Source: Verrucomicrobiales bacterium (GTDB lineage: Bacteria > Verrucomicrobiota > Verrucomicrobiia > Verrucomicrobiales > DEV007). Taken from it: DNA of 64,000 nucleotides. The notes beneath the pieces were generated by a model. That model was not told the DNA's origin. It saw only the letters and a program-made list of their open reading frames with translations, and did no database searches. The position numbers were made by a program, and so were the translations under genes. The DNA is taken from NCBI GenBank assembly GCA_029213195.1, contig JARGNI010000004.1, forward strand, positions 1-64,000. The letters run 5' to 3'. Shown in pieces: positions 49,604 to 58,700 of the stretch. The first letter of the stretch is position 1; every line of letters starts with the position of its first letter.

Positions 49604-50491
49604 TCACCCAATCACTTTATTCAAGGGGTATTCGATGATTCCTTCGGCTCCCAATTCCTTGAGTTGAGGGATCAGTTCGCGGACCTGAAGCTCGGTCAGC
49701 ACCACTTCGACAGCCACCCAGCCATCCTGGGTCAGTCTCGAAACCGTCGGCTTTCGCATCGAGGGCAGAAGCTCCAGGACCGAATCGCGTCGATCGTCGG
49801 GGAGGTTCATTTTCAGTCCCACCATGTCCCGAGCCGTCAATGCACCCTGCAAAAGGACCGCCATTCGCTCGATCTTGGCTCGTTTCCAGGGATCTTCCCA
49901 ACTTTCCTTTTTCGCGACAAACTGGGGATAGCTCTGCATGAGCTCATCGACAATTCGCAAATTATTGGCCCGGAGGGAGGATCCGGTCTCGGTGATATCG
50001 ACGATCGCATCGACGAGTTCGGGCACTTTGACCTCGGTCGCGCCCCAGCTGAACTCGACCTCGGCATTGACTCCATTCTTCTCGAGATATTTTTCGACGA
50101 TCCCGATCGCTTCGGCCGCAATGCGTTTCCCCTCGAGGTCTTTCACCGACTGAATCGGGGAATCGTTGGGAACCACGAGCACCCAGCGGGTCGGATTGGA
50201 AGTGGCCCGGCTGTATTGGAGATCGCAGACGACATGCACATCGGCACCGTTCTCCGCGATCCAGTCTTTTCCGGTAATTCCACAATCGAGGAAACCATGA
50301 TCGACATATCGACCGATCTCCTGGGCTCGGATCAAACGAACCTGCAGTTCTTCGTCGTCGATAGAGGGACGATACGAACGTGAGGCTCCGGTTATGTTGT
50401 AGCCGGCTTTCTCGAAGAGATCGAGCGTGGGCTCGAAGAGACTTCCCTTCGGCAAACCGATTTTCAGAATCTGGTTGGTGTCTGCTGCCAT
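49604..50491 (-). CDS. hisG: ATP phosphoribosyltransferase, long form
   Basis: 295 residues from the ATG at 50491; the much longer frame to 52693 is antisense to transketolase and is rejected. [20 protein letters not shown] at the start, [14 protein letters not shown], and the PRPP-binding segment [19 protein letters not shown]. The C-terminal third ([20 protein letters not shown]) to the end is the PII-like regulatory domain of the long, HisZ-independent form, the site for histidine feedback. First step of histidine synthesis: ATP plus PRPP to phosphoribosyl-ATP. No other his gene is here. It diverges from transketolase. Confidence 0.97.
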   Translation of the reverse strand: MAADTNQILKIGLPKGSLFEPTLDLFEKAGYNITGASRSYRPSIDDEELQVRLIRAQEIGRYVDHGFLDCGITGKDWIAENGADVHVVCDLQYSRATSNPTRWVLVVPNDSPIQSVKDLEGKRIAAEAIGIVEKYLEKNGVNAEVEFSWGATEVKVPELVDAIVDITETGSSLRANNLRIVDELMQSYPQFVAKKESWEDPWKRAKIERMAVLLQGALTARDMVGLKMNLPDDRRDSVLELLPSMRKPTVSRLTQDGWVAVEVVLTELQVRELIPQLKELGAEGIIEYPLNKVIG

Positions 50492-50677
50492 GTTGGCCGC
50501 TATATGGCAGCGGAACGGGCTCCTGTCATGTCCCTTTTTTGTAGCGGGCATGAAGTCTTTTCGCCATTTCTGTATCCAATGACCGCTTGCGAACCCCTCC
50601 AAATGCGCCAACGGTGGGCGCAAAATGGCAGCGGCGAGACAACGAGCTGCCCTGATTGTAAGGAATTGAGAAAACCT

Positions 50678-52669
50678 ATGAGTGAATTGAACCAAGAAGC
50701 CCTTTCCCGAGCCGCCAACGAAGCACGCGGTCTCGCCATCGACGCCGTCCATGCGTGCAGCTCCGGTCACCTCGGCCTCCCTCTCGGGGCAGCAGATATC
50801 GGTGCCGTCCTCTACGGAAACGCGATGACCTATCACCCCTCCCAGCCCAAGTGGCTCAACCGGGATCGTTTCATCCTCTCGGCAGGCCACGGTTCGATGT
50901 TCCTTTATGGCTGGCTCCACATCGCCGGCTACAACCTCTCGCTCGACGAGGTCAAAAATTTCCGCCAGCTCCACAGCATCACTCCCGGCCACCCCGAGTT
51001 TGGGGAAACCGATGGGGTCGAGGCGACGACCGGGCCTCTTGGCCAAGGTGTCGGCAATGCCGTCGGCTACGCGCTCTCCGGCAAAATGGCGGCCGCCAAG
51101 TACAACACCGACGAGCACACCATCTTCGACCAGACCATCTTCTGCCTCGCCGGTGACGGTTGCCTCCAGGAAGGCGTTGCCTCCGAAGCGATCGCTTTCG
51201 CCGGTCACAACGCACTCGACAATCTTGTCCTGATCTATGATTCCAACGACGTCACGCTCGACGCCATGGCCGACGTGACCCAGAGCTACGACGCCTGCGC
51301 TCGATTCGAAGCCTTTGGATGGGATGCCATCCAGGTCGACGGACACGATCTCGATGCCGTTCTCACTGCCATCGAAGACGCCAAGAAGAACAAGAACGGC
51401 AAGCCCAAGCTGATCGAAGCCAAGACCCTGATCGGAAAAGGTATTCCTGAAGTGGCCGGAACCGCAGCTGGTCACGGAGAAGGCGGAGCCAAGTTTGCCG
51501 AGTCCGCTCGCGCGGGACTGGGACTCCCCGCAGAAACCTTCTTTGTTTCCGAGGAAACCAAGGCCTATTTCGCCCAGCACCAGGAGAGTCTCACCGCCGA
51601 ATACGCGAAATGGGAAGAAACCTTCGCCGCCTGGAAGTCTGCCAATCCGCAGCTTGCGAGCCAGCTCGAGGATGCGGTCAGTGGAAACACTCCCGGAGAT
51701 CTTCTCGACCAGATTCCCGAGTTTGCCGCCGACTACAAAGGCGCCACTCGTGCTGCCGGAGGCGAGGTCATTCAGGCCGTCGCCGAAGCGGTTCCCAATC
51801 TCGTCACCGGAAGTGCCGATCTCTTCGGCTCGACCAAAAACTACATCAAGTCGAGCGGAGACCTTTCCAAGGAGGACTTCGGGCAGAAGAATATCTGGTA
51901 TGGCATTCGCGAGCACGCCATGGGCGCGATCTGCAACGGCCTTGCCTATGACGGTCTCTTCATCGCAACCGGAGCGACGTTCGCGGTTTTCGCAGATTAC
52001 CTTCGTCCTTCCATCCGACTCGCCGGACTCGCTCACCTCCCCGTGGGCTACATCCTGACCCACGATTCCGTCGGTGTCGGAGAAGATGGTCCTACCCACC
52101 AGCCGGTGGAAACCGTCAGCGGACTTCGGGTCATCCCGAATCTCGATGTCATTCGCCCGGGAGATCCGGAAGAAACCGCCGGAGCCTTTGCTGCCATGGT
52201 GGAGCGTAAGGATGGACCGACCGCCCTTTTCCTGACTCGTCAGGGGATCGACACCCTCAGCCAGATTCCGGTGAAGACTCGTCGCGAAGGAGTTTTCCGC
52301 GGGGCTTATGTCGCCAAAGAGGAAAGCGGAGATCTCACGACCATCCTCATTGCAACCGGGAGTGAACTCCAACACGCCATGAAAGCCGCCGATCAACTCG
52401 GTGATGGAGTCCGCGTTGTCAGCATGCCCTGCATGGAGCGTTTCGACCGCCAGCCGGCCGACTACCAGGAATCCGTTCTCCCTGCTTCCTGCACCAAGCG
52501 TGTCGCGATCGAGGCAGGAGTCAGTGGGCTTTGGTACAAGTATGTCGGAAGCGAAGGCAAAGTCGTCGCGATCGATCGCTTCGGAATCAGCGCCCCGGGA
52601 AACACCGTCATGAGCGAGCTCGGAATGACCCCCGAGAATCTCGTCGAGGTGGTTCAGTCCATGGGCTGA
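50678..52669 (+). CDS. tkt: Transketolase
   Basis: 663 residues from the ATG at 50678, preceded by TAAGGAATTGAG. Thiamine-diphosphate enzyme: [20 protein letters not shown] with His31, [20 protein letters not shown] with His71, the ThDP motif [18 protein letters not shown] (159-176) with Asn190 further on, and the pyrimidine-domain segment [20 protein letters not shown] with the catalytic Glu. [20 protein letters not shown] is part of the active-site cap. Moves two-carbon units among sugar phosphates in the non-oxidative pentose phosphate pathway; gnd at 17.7 kb feeds it. A strong terminator follows at 52701. Confidence 0.98.
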   Translation: MSELNQEALSRAANEARGLAIDAVHACSSGHLGLPLGAADIGAVLYGNAMTYHPSQPKWLNRDRFILSAGHGSMFLYGWLHIAGYNLSLDEVKNFRQLHSITPGHPEFGETDGVEATTGPLGQGVGNAVGYALSGKMAAAKYNTDEHTIFDQTIFCLAGDGCLQEGVASEAIAFAGHNALDNLVLIYDSNDVTLDAMADVTQSYDACARFEAFGWDAIQVDGHDLDAVLTAIEDAKKNKNGKPKLIEAKTLIGKGIPEVAGTAAGHGEGGAKFAESARAGLGLPAETFFVSEETKAYFAQHQESLTAEYAKWEETFAAWKSANPQLASQLEDAVSGNTPGDLLDQIPEFAADYKGATRAAGGEVIQAVAEAVPNLVTGSADLFGSTKNYIKSSGDLSKEDFGQKNIWYGIREHAMGAICNGLAYDGLFIATGATFAVFADYLRPSIRLAGLAHLPVGYILTHDSVGVGEDGPTHQPVETVSGLRVIPNLDVIRPGDPEETAGAFAAMVERKDGPTALFLTRQGIDTLSQIPVKTRREGVFRGAYVAKEESGDLTTILIATGSELQHAMKAADQLGDGVRVVSMPCMERFDRQPADYQESVLPASCTKRVAIEAGVSGLWYKYVGSEGKVVAIDRFGISAPGNTVMSELGMTPENLVEVVQSMG

Positions 52670-52700
52670 TTCCTTTTGGATATTTCTGACCACTCACAAG

Positions 52701-52730
52701 AAGCGGGGCCAAGAGGCCCCGCTTTTTTTG
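52701..52730 (+). terminator. Rho-independent terminator of tkt
   Basis: Ten-base perfect stem AAGCGGGGCC (52701-52710) with GGCCCCGCTT (52715-52724), loop AAGA, and seven T (52723-52729), 32 bp after the transketolase stop. The strongest terminator in the window. Confidence 0.96.
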
Positions 52731-52800
52731 TGCCGTTCTCAAGGGATCCCTCTCGCTTCGGAGTCGCATTCTCCAAAGAACTTCCCTAGGGTCTTCGGGT

Positions 52801-53172
52801 ATGAAAATCGAAGAAATTGCCTTCTCCTGTTACCCCGTCACCGACATGAAACGAGCCCGTCTCTTCTACGAGGGTGTACTTGGGCTCGAAGCGACGATGG
52901 ACCATGAAATGGAAGGAGGCCACTGGGTCGAGTATGACATCGGTGCAGGAACCCTCGCCCTTGGAGTGGCCCCCGGCATGGAACCCAGTCGCGATGGATG
53001 CAGCGCCGCGCTTGAAGTCGATGATTTCGATCAAGCCATCGAAGAGCTCAAGGCAGCCGGCGTAGAATTCAACTTCGGCCCTATGGAAACTCCCGTTTGT
53101 CACATGGCTTTCGTTCGAGATCCCGATGGAAACTCGATCGGGATCCATCGCCGAAAAGTGTCAGATGGATGA
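52801..53172 (+). CDS. VOC-family (glyoxalase/bleomycin-resistance-like) protein
   Basis: 123 residues. Two beta-alpha-beta-beta-beta modules: FSCYPVTDMKRARLFYEGVLG, then EMEGGHWVEYDIGAGTLALG, and CSAALEVDDFDQAIEELKAA with VCHMAFVRDPDGNSIGIHRR. The metal-binding positions are partly kept (Glu in WVEYD, His102-like in CHMAF). A dioxygenase, lyase or drug-binding role cannot be chosen. Its stop overlaps the next start as ATGA (53169-53172), so it is coupled to the small membrane protein. Confidence 0.88.
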   Translation: MKIEEIAFSCYPVTDMKRARLFYEGVLGLEATMDHEMEGGHWVEYDIGAGTLALGVAPGMEPSRDGCSAALEVDDFDQAIEELKAAGVEFNFGPMETPVCHMAFVRDPDGNSIGIHRRKVSDG

Positions 53173-53501
53173 GCTCCACTTCCTCTCGTAAATCGACCCG
53201 AGAAGAGCGCAACCCGTTCGCCATCGCAGCGATCGGAATGATCATCGCCCTTCCCTTCACTCGTATTCTCGAGGCGATCCTCCGGCTCGCCTTCATGCAT
53301 GACTACTACGGAAGCATCCGCGAAAGTCTGACGAAGGACCTCTGGTTCAGCGAGGGATGGCTGACCTACGTAAAAACTCCGCTGGGTTTGTCCATGACCC
53401 TGCTCCCGCTCGTCCTGATCTTCGGAGCCGTCGGCTCCTTCTTTCTCGCGATTCGATGGCATCGCAAACGCCTGCCGCAAAAGGATCCCGGCGATTCCTG
53501 A
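53169..53501 (+). CDS. Small two-helix membrane protein
   Basis: 110 residues from the ATG at 53169. Two hydrophobic stretches: NPFAIAAIGMIIALPFTRIL (about 15-34) and LSMTLLPLVLIFGAVGSFFL (about 75-94), with a short charged loop between them. The basic N-terminus and the basic tail IRWHRKRLPQKDPGDS suggest both ends face the cytoplasm. No known family recognised. Coupled to the VOC gene by a 4-base overlap. Converges on the TAXI gene with 7 bp between stops. Confidence 0.75.
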   Translation: MSSTSSRKSTREERNPFAIAAIGMIIALPFTRILEAILRLAFMHDYYGSIRESLTKDLWFSEGWLTYVKTPLGLSMTLLPLVLIFGAVGSFFLAIRWHRKRLPQKDPGDS

Positions 53502-53508
53502 GGAAGGG

Positions 53509-54918
53509 CTACTCCTTGGAGGGTAATTCGCATTCCTTCTCCCGTCGCTGCCGCCGCACCTCTTCCCTACCTTCAGTCAACAAGGCCTGGAAAATTCGAA
53601 ACGATTCATTCGCCTCCAGTTTCTCTGCAGCTAGCTGTCGAATCGCCTTCCGTTGCATGGAGCGCAGATCATCATCGAGAGACTCGAGGTCCTCGAGAGA
53701 CAGATGCGAGCGGTGCAGCGGGTCGATCAGCTGGTCGAGGTCGATGTAGTAGGCATCGATCCGATTCTTCCGAACCTGACCCAGCCACTTTCTCGCCGAG
53801 AGGAGAAATCCTCCCGCCGTGATCATCAGCGAGAGGAGAAACCCTAACACTTCCGCATTTCGTTGCAAAAAACCGGGGTCATCCCGATGGAAATAGGTAT
53901 GAGCGCCTCGATGAACGGGGAACTGCAGCTGCACGGGATCGAAATCCTCCGTGATCTGGGTCGCACTGGGATGGCTCCTGGACAGAGACGACTTGTTTTC
54001 GACCAGGGTGCGGGCAATCCGATTGGCAACCATGTCGGGAAGCTCACGATGAGCAACAAGGACGGCTCGTACGGCGATCGCGGGGACGGGCTTTTCCGGA
54101 ACTCCTTTTCGTCCACCAAAGGGCGCACTGTAGGCGTAGCGAGGAATCATCGTCGCCTGAACGAACGGGTAGGTCAGGCGAAAGCCTTCGATCTCGCTCC
54201 CCTGGGACACCGACTGCCCGATCCCAACGAAGCGGAGAGGAACATCGGCGACGAGTTTTTCGAACTCCGCAGATTTCAGTCCCATCGTCATCAGGATCGC
54301 ATCCACTTCTCCCTGCCGAAAGGCCTCCGATGATTCCTTCAGACTGAGGAATCGTTTCTCGACGCTCTCCATCGGAACTTCGTAGTGCCGCAGCAGCGCA
54401 GCAACGATCGGAGGAGAGCCGCTCTCGTGAGACCCCACCGCAACGACCTTTCCCCGAAGATCGGCGACCGAGCGAATCTCGGAATCTTCGGGAACGAGAA
54501 AATGCAGAACTCCATGATGGAGAGGAAGAAGCGAGCGCAATTCGACGACACCCCGCTCCATCAAATCATCCGGAAGAAAGACATCGTTCTGCACGATGCC
54601 GATCACTCGTCCGTTTTCGGCCTGGATCACGGAACGCAGATTTTCGAGGGACCCCTCGCTCTCCCGAACCTCGACCCGCAAACCGGAATTCTCGCGCTCC
54701 AGCAGCCCGGCGATTTCCCTGGCCAGGGGTTGGTAGGTTCCACCCACCTGTCCCGAGTAGAGGGCGAGCTGTTCCTCTCTCCCCTGGGTCATCCACCACC
54801 CAATTGCAATCGCGGCAGACACGATCGCGAGCACGACCATCGTGACCCCGTAGAGGGCTCCCGGGCTCATCAGTCCGATCCGGATTCGGCGTCGGACAGA
54901 TCGTAGGGTCAAGGCCAT
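53509..54918 (-). CDS. TAXI-type binding protein with membrane anchors and cytoplasmic tail
   Basis: 469 residues from the ATG at 54918 (TTG at 54930 is a poorer start). Residues 20-42 form a membrane anchor. The solute-binding core (about 50-345) has LALYSGQVGGTYQPLAREIA, GSLENLRSVIQAENGRVIGI, SEIRSVADLRGKVVAVGSHE and VDAILMTMGLKSAEFEKLVA, typical of TAXI (TRAP-associated extracytoplasmic) proteins. A second helix (LLSLMITAGGFLLSA, about 361-375) leads to a 90-residue charged cytoplasmic tail. No TRAP permease is nearby. Fused, anchored forms are known in some bacteria; here the tail suggests sensing or partner docking rather than transport (inference). 48 bp downstream of the SDR on the same strand. 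Confidence 0.83.
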   Translation of the reverse strand: MALTLRSVRRRIRIGLMSPGALYGVTMVVLAIVSAAIAIGWWMTQGREEQLALYSGQVGGTYQPLAREIAGLLERENSGLRVEVRESEGSLENLRSVIQAENGRVIGIVQNDVFLPDDLMERGVVELRSLLPLHHGVLHFLVPEDSEIRSVADLRGKVVAVGSHESGSPPIVAALLRHYEVPMESVEKRFLSLKESSEAFRQGEVDAILMTMGLKSAEFEKLVADVPLRFVGIGQSVSQGSEIEGFRLTYPFVQATMIPRYAYSAPFGGRKGVPEKPVPAIAVRAVLVAHRELPDMVANRIARTLVENKSSLSRSHPSATQITEDFDPVQLQFPVHRGAHTYFHRDDPGFLQRNAEVLGFLLSLMITAGGFLLSARKWLGQVRKNRIDAYYIDLDQLIDPLHRSHLSLEDLESLDDDLRSMQRKAIRQLAAEKLEANESFRIFQALLTEGREEVRRQRREKECELPSKE

Positions 54919-54966
54919 GCCGAGAGACAACCAGAAATCACGCGTTCCGACAAGCGATCGTGTTCC

Positions 54967-55782
54967 TCAGGATCCCGATTTCCCCAGACCGAATTGCCGC
55001 TGCACTCCCTGGAGAAACCATTTCTGGGGGAGCCACTTCTTCAATCCGGCGATCTTGTTCGCATCCTTGCCCACTCGAGTTCGAAAAGGAGGATCGGAAT
55101 GCTGGGCCAGATCGAGAACGACACGGGCGACTTCCTCGGGATCCCCGCCCTCGGCAAATTCGTTCCCGATTCTCTCCTTCAGGGAATCTCGAAGAGAATT
55201 GTAATCATCGACGGGGCGGTCGTCTCGCAGCATCGCCTTGTCGAACGGAGTTCGGAAAAAACCCGGCTCCACCAGGCTGATGGAAATGGGCAAGTGGCCG
55301 AGCTCCGCGTGCAGCGTTTCGCTGTATCCTTCGAGCGCATGCTTGGTCGCCGCGTAGTAGCCCTGGCCCGGGGTTCCGACCAGACCGGCCAGCGAACTGA
55401 TGTGGATGACATGACCTGCCTTCTGCGCTCTCATTTCCTCGAGCACGACAGCGGTCAATTCCGCGAGTCCCCAGAAGTTCACTTCAAAAAGCTGACGCGC
55501 ATTCTCGAGGGGAGTTTCCTCGATGAAGCTGCAATGAGACTGACCCGCATTGTTGACGAGGAGATCGATCCGACCCGCCTTCTCCTTCACCTCGGCAACA
55601 CATTGGGCGATCGATTCGGACGAGGTCACATCCAGCGAGAGCATCTCCCAATCTCGGGAGTCCGAATCCGGATTCCGACTCGTGCCGAAGACCTGGAAAC
55701 CCGAACGACTCAGCTGGCGGGCGATGCATTCTCCAAAACCGGAGGAAGCTCCTGTGACGAGAGCGATTCGAGACGAACTCAT
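54967..55782 (-). CDS. Short-chain dehydrogenase/reductase in the PKS operon
   Basis: 271 residues. Classical SDR: cofactor loop TGASSGFG (10-17), NNAG (77-80), catalytic Ser in HISSLAG (about 129) and Tyr143-xxx-Lys147 in GQGYYAATKHALEG. The acidic/basic pattern after the second strand (TSRNPDSDSRD) suits NADP. Its ATG (55782-55780) overlaps the PKS stop TGA (55781-55779) in an ATGA, so translation is coupled and it very likely acts on the polyketide product: keto reduction or oxidation. It contains no ACP-docking element. TAXI follows after 48 bp and may be in the same transcript. Confidence 0.92.
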   Translation of the reverse strand: MSSSRIALVTGASSGFGECIARQLSRSGFQVFGTSRNPDSDSRDWEMLSLDVTSSESIAQCVAEVKEKAGRIDLLVNNAGQSHCSFIEETPLENARQLFEVNFWGLAELTAVVLEEMRAQKAGHVIHISSLAGLVGTPGQGYYAATKHALEGYSETLHAELGHLPISISLVEPGFFRTPFDKAMLRDDRPVDDYNSLRDSLKERIGNEFAEGGDPEEVARVVLDLAQHSDPPFRTRVGKDANKIAGLKKWLPQKWFLQGVQRQFGLGKSGS

Positions 55783-58700
55783 GTGTTGGCAGTTTTTCGT
55801 TGGGTGATCCAGTAGTGCTTCCGTTCAAAGGGATAGGTCGGGACCGCAACTTTGTGAACGGAATCGCCTTCCATCATCGCAACGAAGTCGGGACGAAATC
55901 CGAGGGCAAAAAGTTCGGCGAAGACTTCCCGCAGCGAACGAGAGCCGCTTGCCCCTTCGACGAGAGCGGAAAGCGCTTGAGGGCGAGGCTCTTCCCAGGA
56001 AGAAAGGAGGGATCCCACCCAGCCATTTGCCAATCCCATTTCGAGGAAAGCGGCACAACCCTGCGACTGGAGAGAGAGCTCGCACTCCGACAAGGCGGCC
56101 TCCTTTGACAACTGATCTCTCCAATAGCTTCCGGCAAACACCTTGTGAACCGGAACCACCTTTCCGGTCGCGCTATCGATGATGGGACGATCGGGGGGAC
56201 GATTGTCGAAGGAATCCGCAAGCGCCTCGAAGGCATCGAGAGCTTCCTCGCTCGTCGAGTTGATGTCGTCACCCAGCTTGTCTCGCTCTTCCGCGAGCCG
56301 GAGACCATCCTCCCAATCCATCATCCCCGCCGCACAGGTCGCGGCAAACTGACCCGATCCGGCGCCGATGACGAGATCGGGCTCGAGGCCCCAGGATTCG
56401 AACTGCTTCGAGAGTGCCATCTGCACCGCGAACTGGATAGTGCCCGGTTGAGCAGAGAGAAGGTCCTCACCGCCATCCTCCGCAAAGAGATCGGAAAAGG
56501 AAATCTCCGACTCCAGGATTTCTTCACAGGCGACAAGAGTTTCGGAGAAAACCTTCTCGTTGCGGAATAGAGAACGGGCGCATTCCAAGGCCGCGGGCGA
56601 GAGCGCTTCCGAGTAACCCCAAACGAGATTTCCGGGAGCGCCTTCCACGATTCCGGAGAAGACCTGATCCGATTCCCCTTCCGCAAACTGACGCAAGGCC
56701 TGCGCCGCTTTTCCGGCATCGCCGGAAACCAGGGCGACCCGATGCGCAAAGGCTTTGCGACCCGTCGCGGCGGAGGCACAGAAAGAATGGAAGTCGACCG
56801 AAGGAAGATCGACGAGGTGATCCGCAAAGCGCTGCGACAAACGAACCAACCCACTTTCGGATTTGGCGCTCAGGACGAGCAACTCATCGGTGGGCTCGGA
56901 TTTCTCCGCCTCCACCTTCTCTCGGATCGGAAGACCCTCCACGATCACATGAGCATTCGTACCGGTCATTCCGAGAGCGTTCACCCCCGCGAGAGGTCGC
57001 TCTGGACGAGGCCAGGGAATCTCCTCCGTCACCACGGAAGCGCGAATCTGCTGCCATGGAATGTGCGGGCTCGGTTCATCGAAATGAATCTGGCGGGGAA
57101 TCACTCCGTGCTGCATCGAGAGGAGGACCTTGATCAATCCCGAGATCCCTCCAGCGGCCTCGAGGTGACTGATATTCGCCTTGGCGGATCCGACAAGAAG
57201 TTCATTCCCCGGTTCGCGACCCTTGCCCAAAACCTCCGCTGCGGCGCGCAACTCGATGGGATCGCCCAACTCGGTTCCGGTCGCATGGGCTTCGAGATAC
57301 TGGATCTCGGCCGGACGAACTCCGGCATGGGTCAACGCTTTCCGCAGCATCTGTTGCTGGGATCTTCCACTCGGAGCGGTGAGTCCACCACTTTGACCAT
57401 TGTGTCCCACCGCCGTTCCCCGAATCAGTCCGAGAATCCGGTCCCCATCTCGCTCGGCATCGCTGCGACGCTTGAGCACGACAACGCCACAACCCTCACC
57501 CCGTCCGAATCCATCGGCGGCGGCGGAGAATGACTTGCTACGCCCATCGGGAGAAAGGACCCCGCCCTTGGACAGGAGGATGGAATTGGTCGGGCTGAGA
57601 ATCGCATTCACCCCTCCCGCCAGCGCGAGGTTGCAATCCCCATCGAGAAGACTTCTCGCCGCCTGACAAACGGCGACGAGAGAACTGCTGCTCGCCGTAT
57701 CCACCGCGATACTGGGCCCCTCGAATCCAAACATATAGCTCAGTCGACCGACCCCGGCACTGTGACTGAGACCTGCCCCCTGGGAGCCCTCGAGAAGATC
57801 AGGGTCGACGCCTTCACGGATCTGGGCGTAGTCCGTCGACATGATCCCCATGAAGACCCCAACCGAAGGATCTTCGAGCTGATCTGGAACCACCCCGGCA
57901 TCCTCCATCGCCTGCCAGCTCACCTCGAGAAGCAGACGATGTTGCGGATCCATCCAGGCCGCATCCTGATCCGAAAGACCAAAGAACTCGGCATCGAAAT
58001 CTCCAATGTTCGAAAGGTAGCCCCCGCGATTGGTATACATTTTTCCCGGAGCCGGTTCGGGAGAATAGAACTTCTCCTGGTCCCACCGATCCTCCGGCAC
58101 CTCGCAGGTCGCGTCGATTCCTTCGTGAAGAATCCGCCAGTATTCCTCGGGGCCATCCGCCCCGGGAAAGCGACAACCCAACCCGACGACGGCGATGGAT
58201 TCTTCTCCTTCCACCACGTGAACCGGAGCCTCTTCCTCAATGTCTGGGGAGGCGTCGATCAGCCCCACGAGATGCTCGGTCAACTTCGCGACCGTGGGAT
58301 AGTCGAATGCCAGGGTCGGCGGGATCGCATACCGTGCTCCGACCTGCTGCTGGATACGGGTCGCAAACTCGACCGCCATGAGGGAATCGAGTCCCAGCTC
58401 CGCCAGGGGAACATCGGGCTCGGGCGGCTTGGCGAGGGAAAGAACCTGCTGAAGCTCGCCCTGGACGTGAGTCAGGAAAACCTCCTCGGCACCGACTCCT
58501 TCGCTTTCCGCTTCGCGAAGTTTCTCGAGGAGCACCGCTGGACCTCCCATATCTGCCGAGAGATCAGGCCAGAGCTCGTCGAGAATCGGTGGCGCTTCGA
58601 CTGGGAATCGCATTCTCATGCGACCCCAATCGACATCGAGCATCGTCGACTGGATCGCCTCGTTGGCAACCAATCGATCAATCGCCTCGTGGGCTTCCTC

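Noticed and set aside
49604-52693. 1029-residue HisG with a long N-terminal extension
   Set aside because: The extension is the antisense of transketolase; the last 295 residues alone make a normal long-form HisG with an ATG at 50491.
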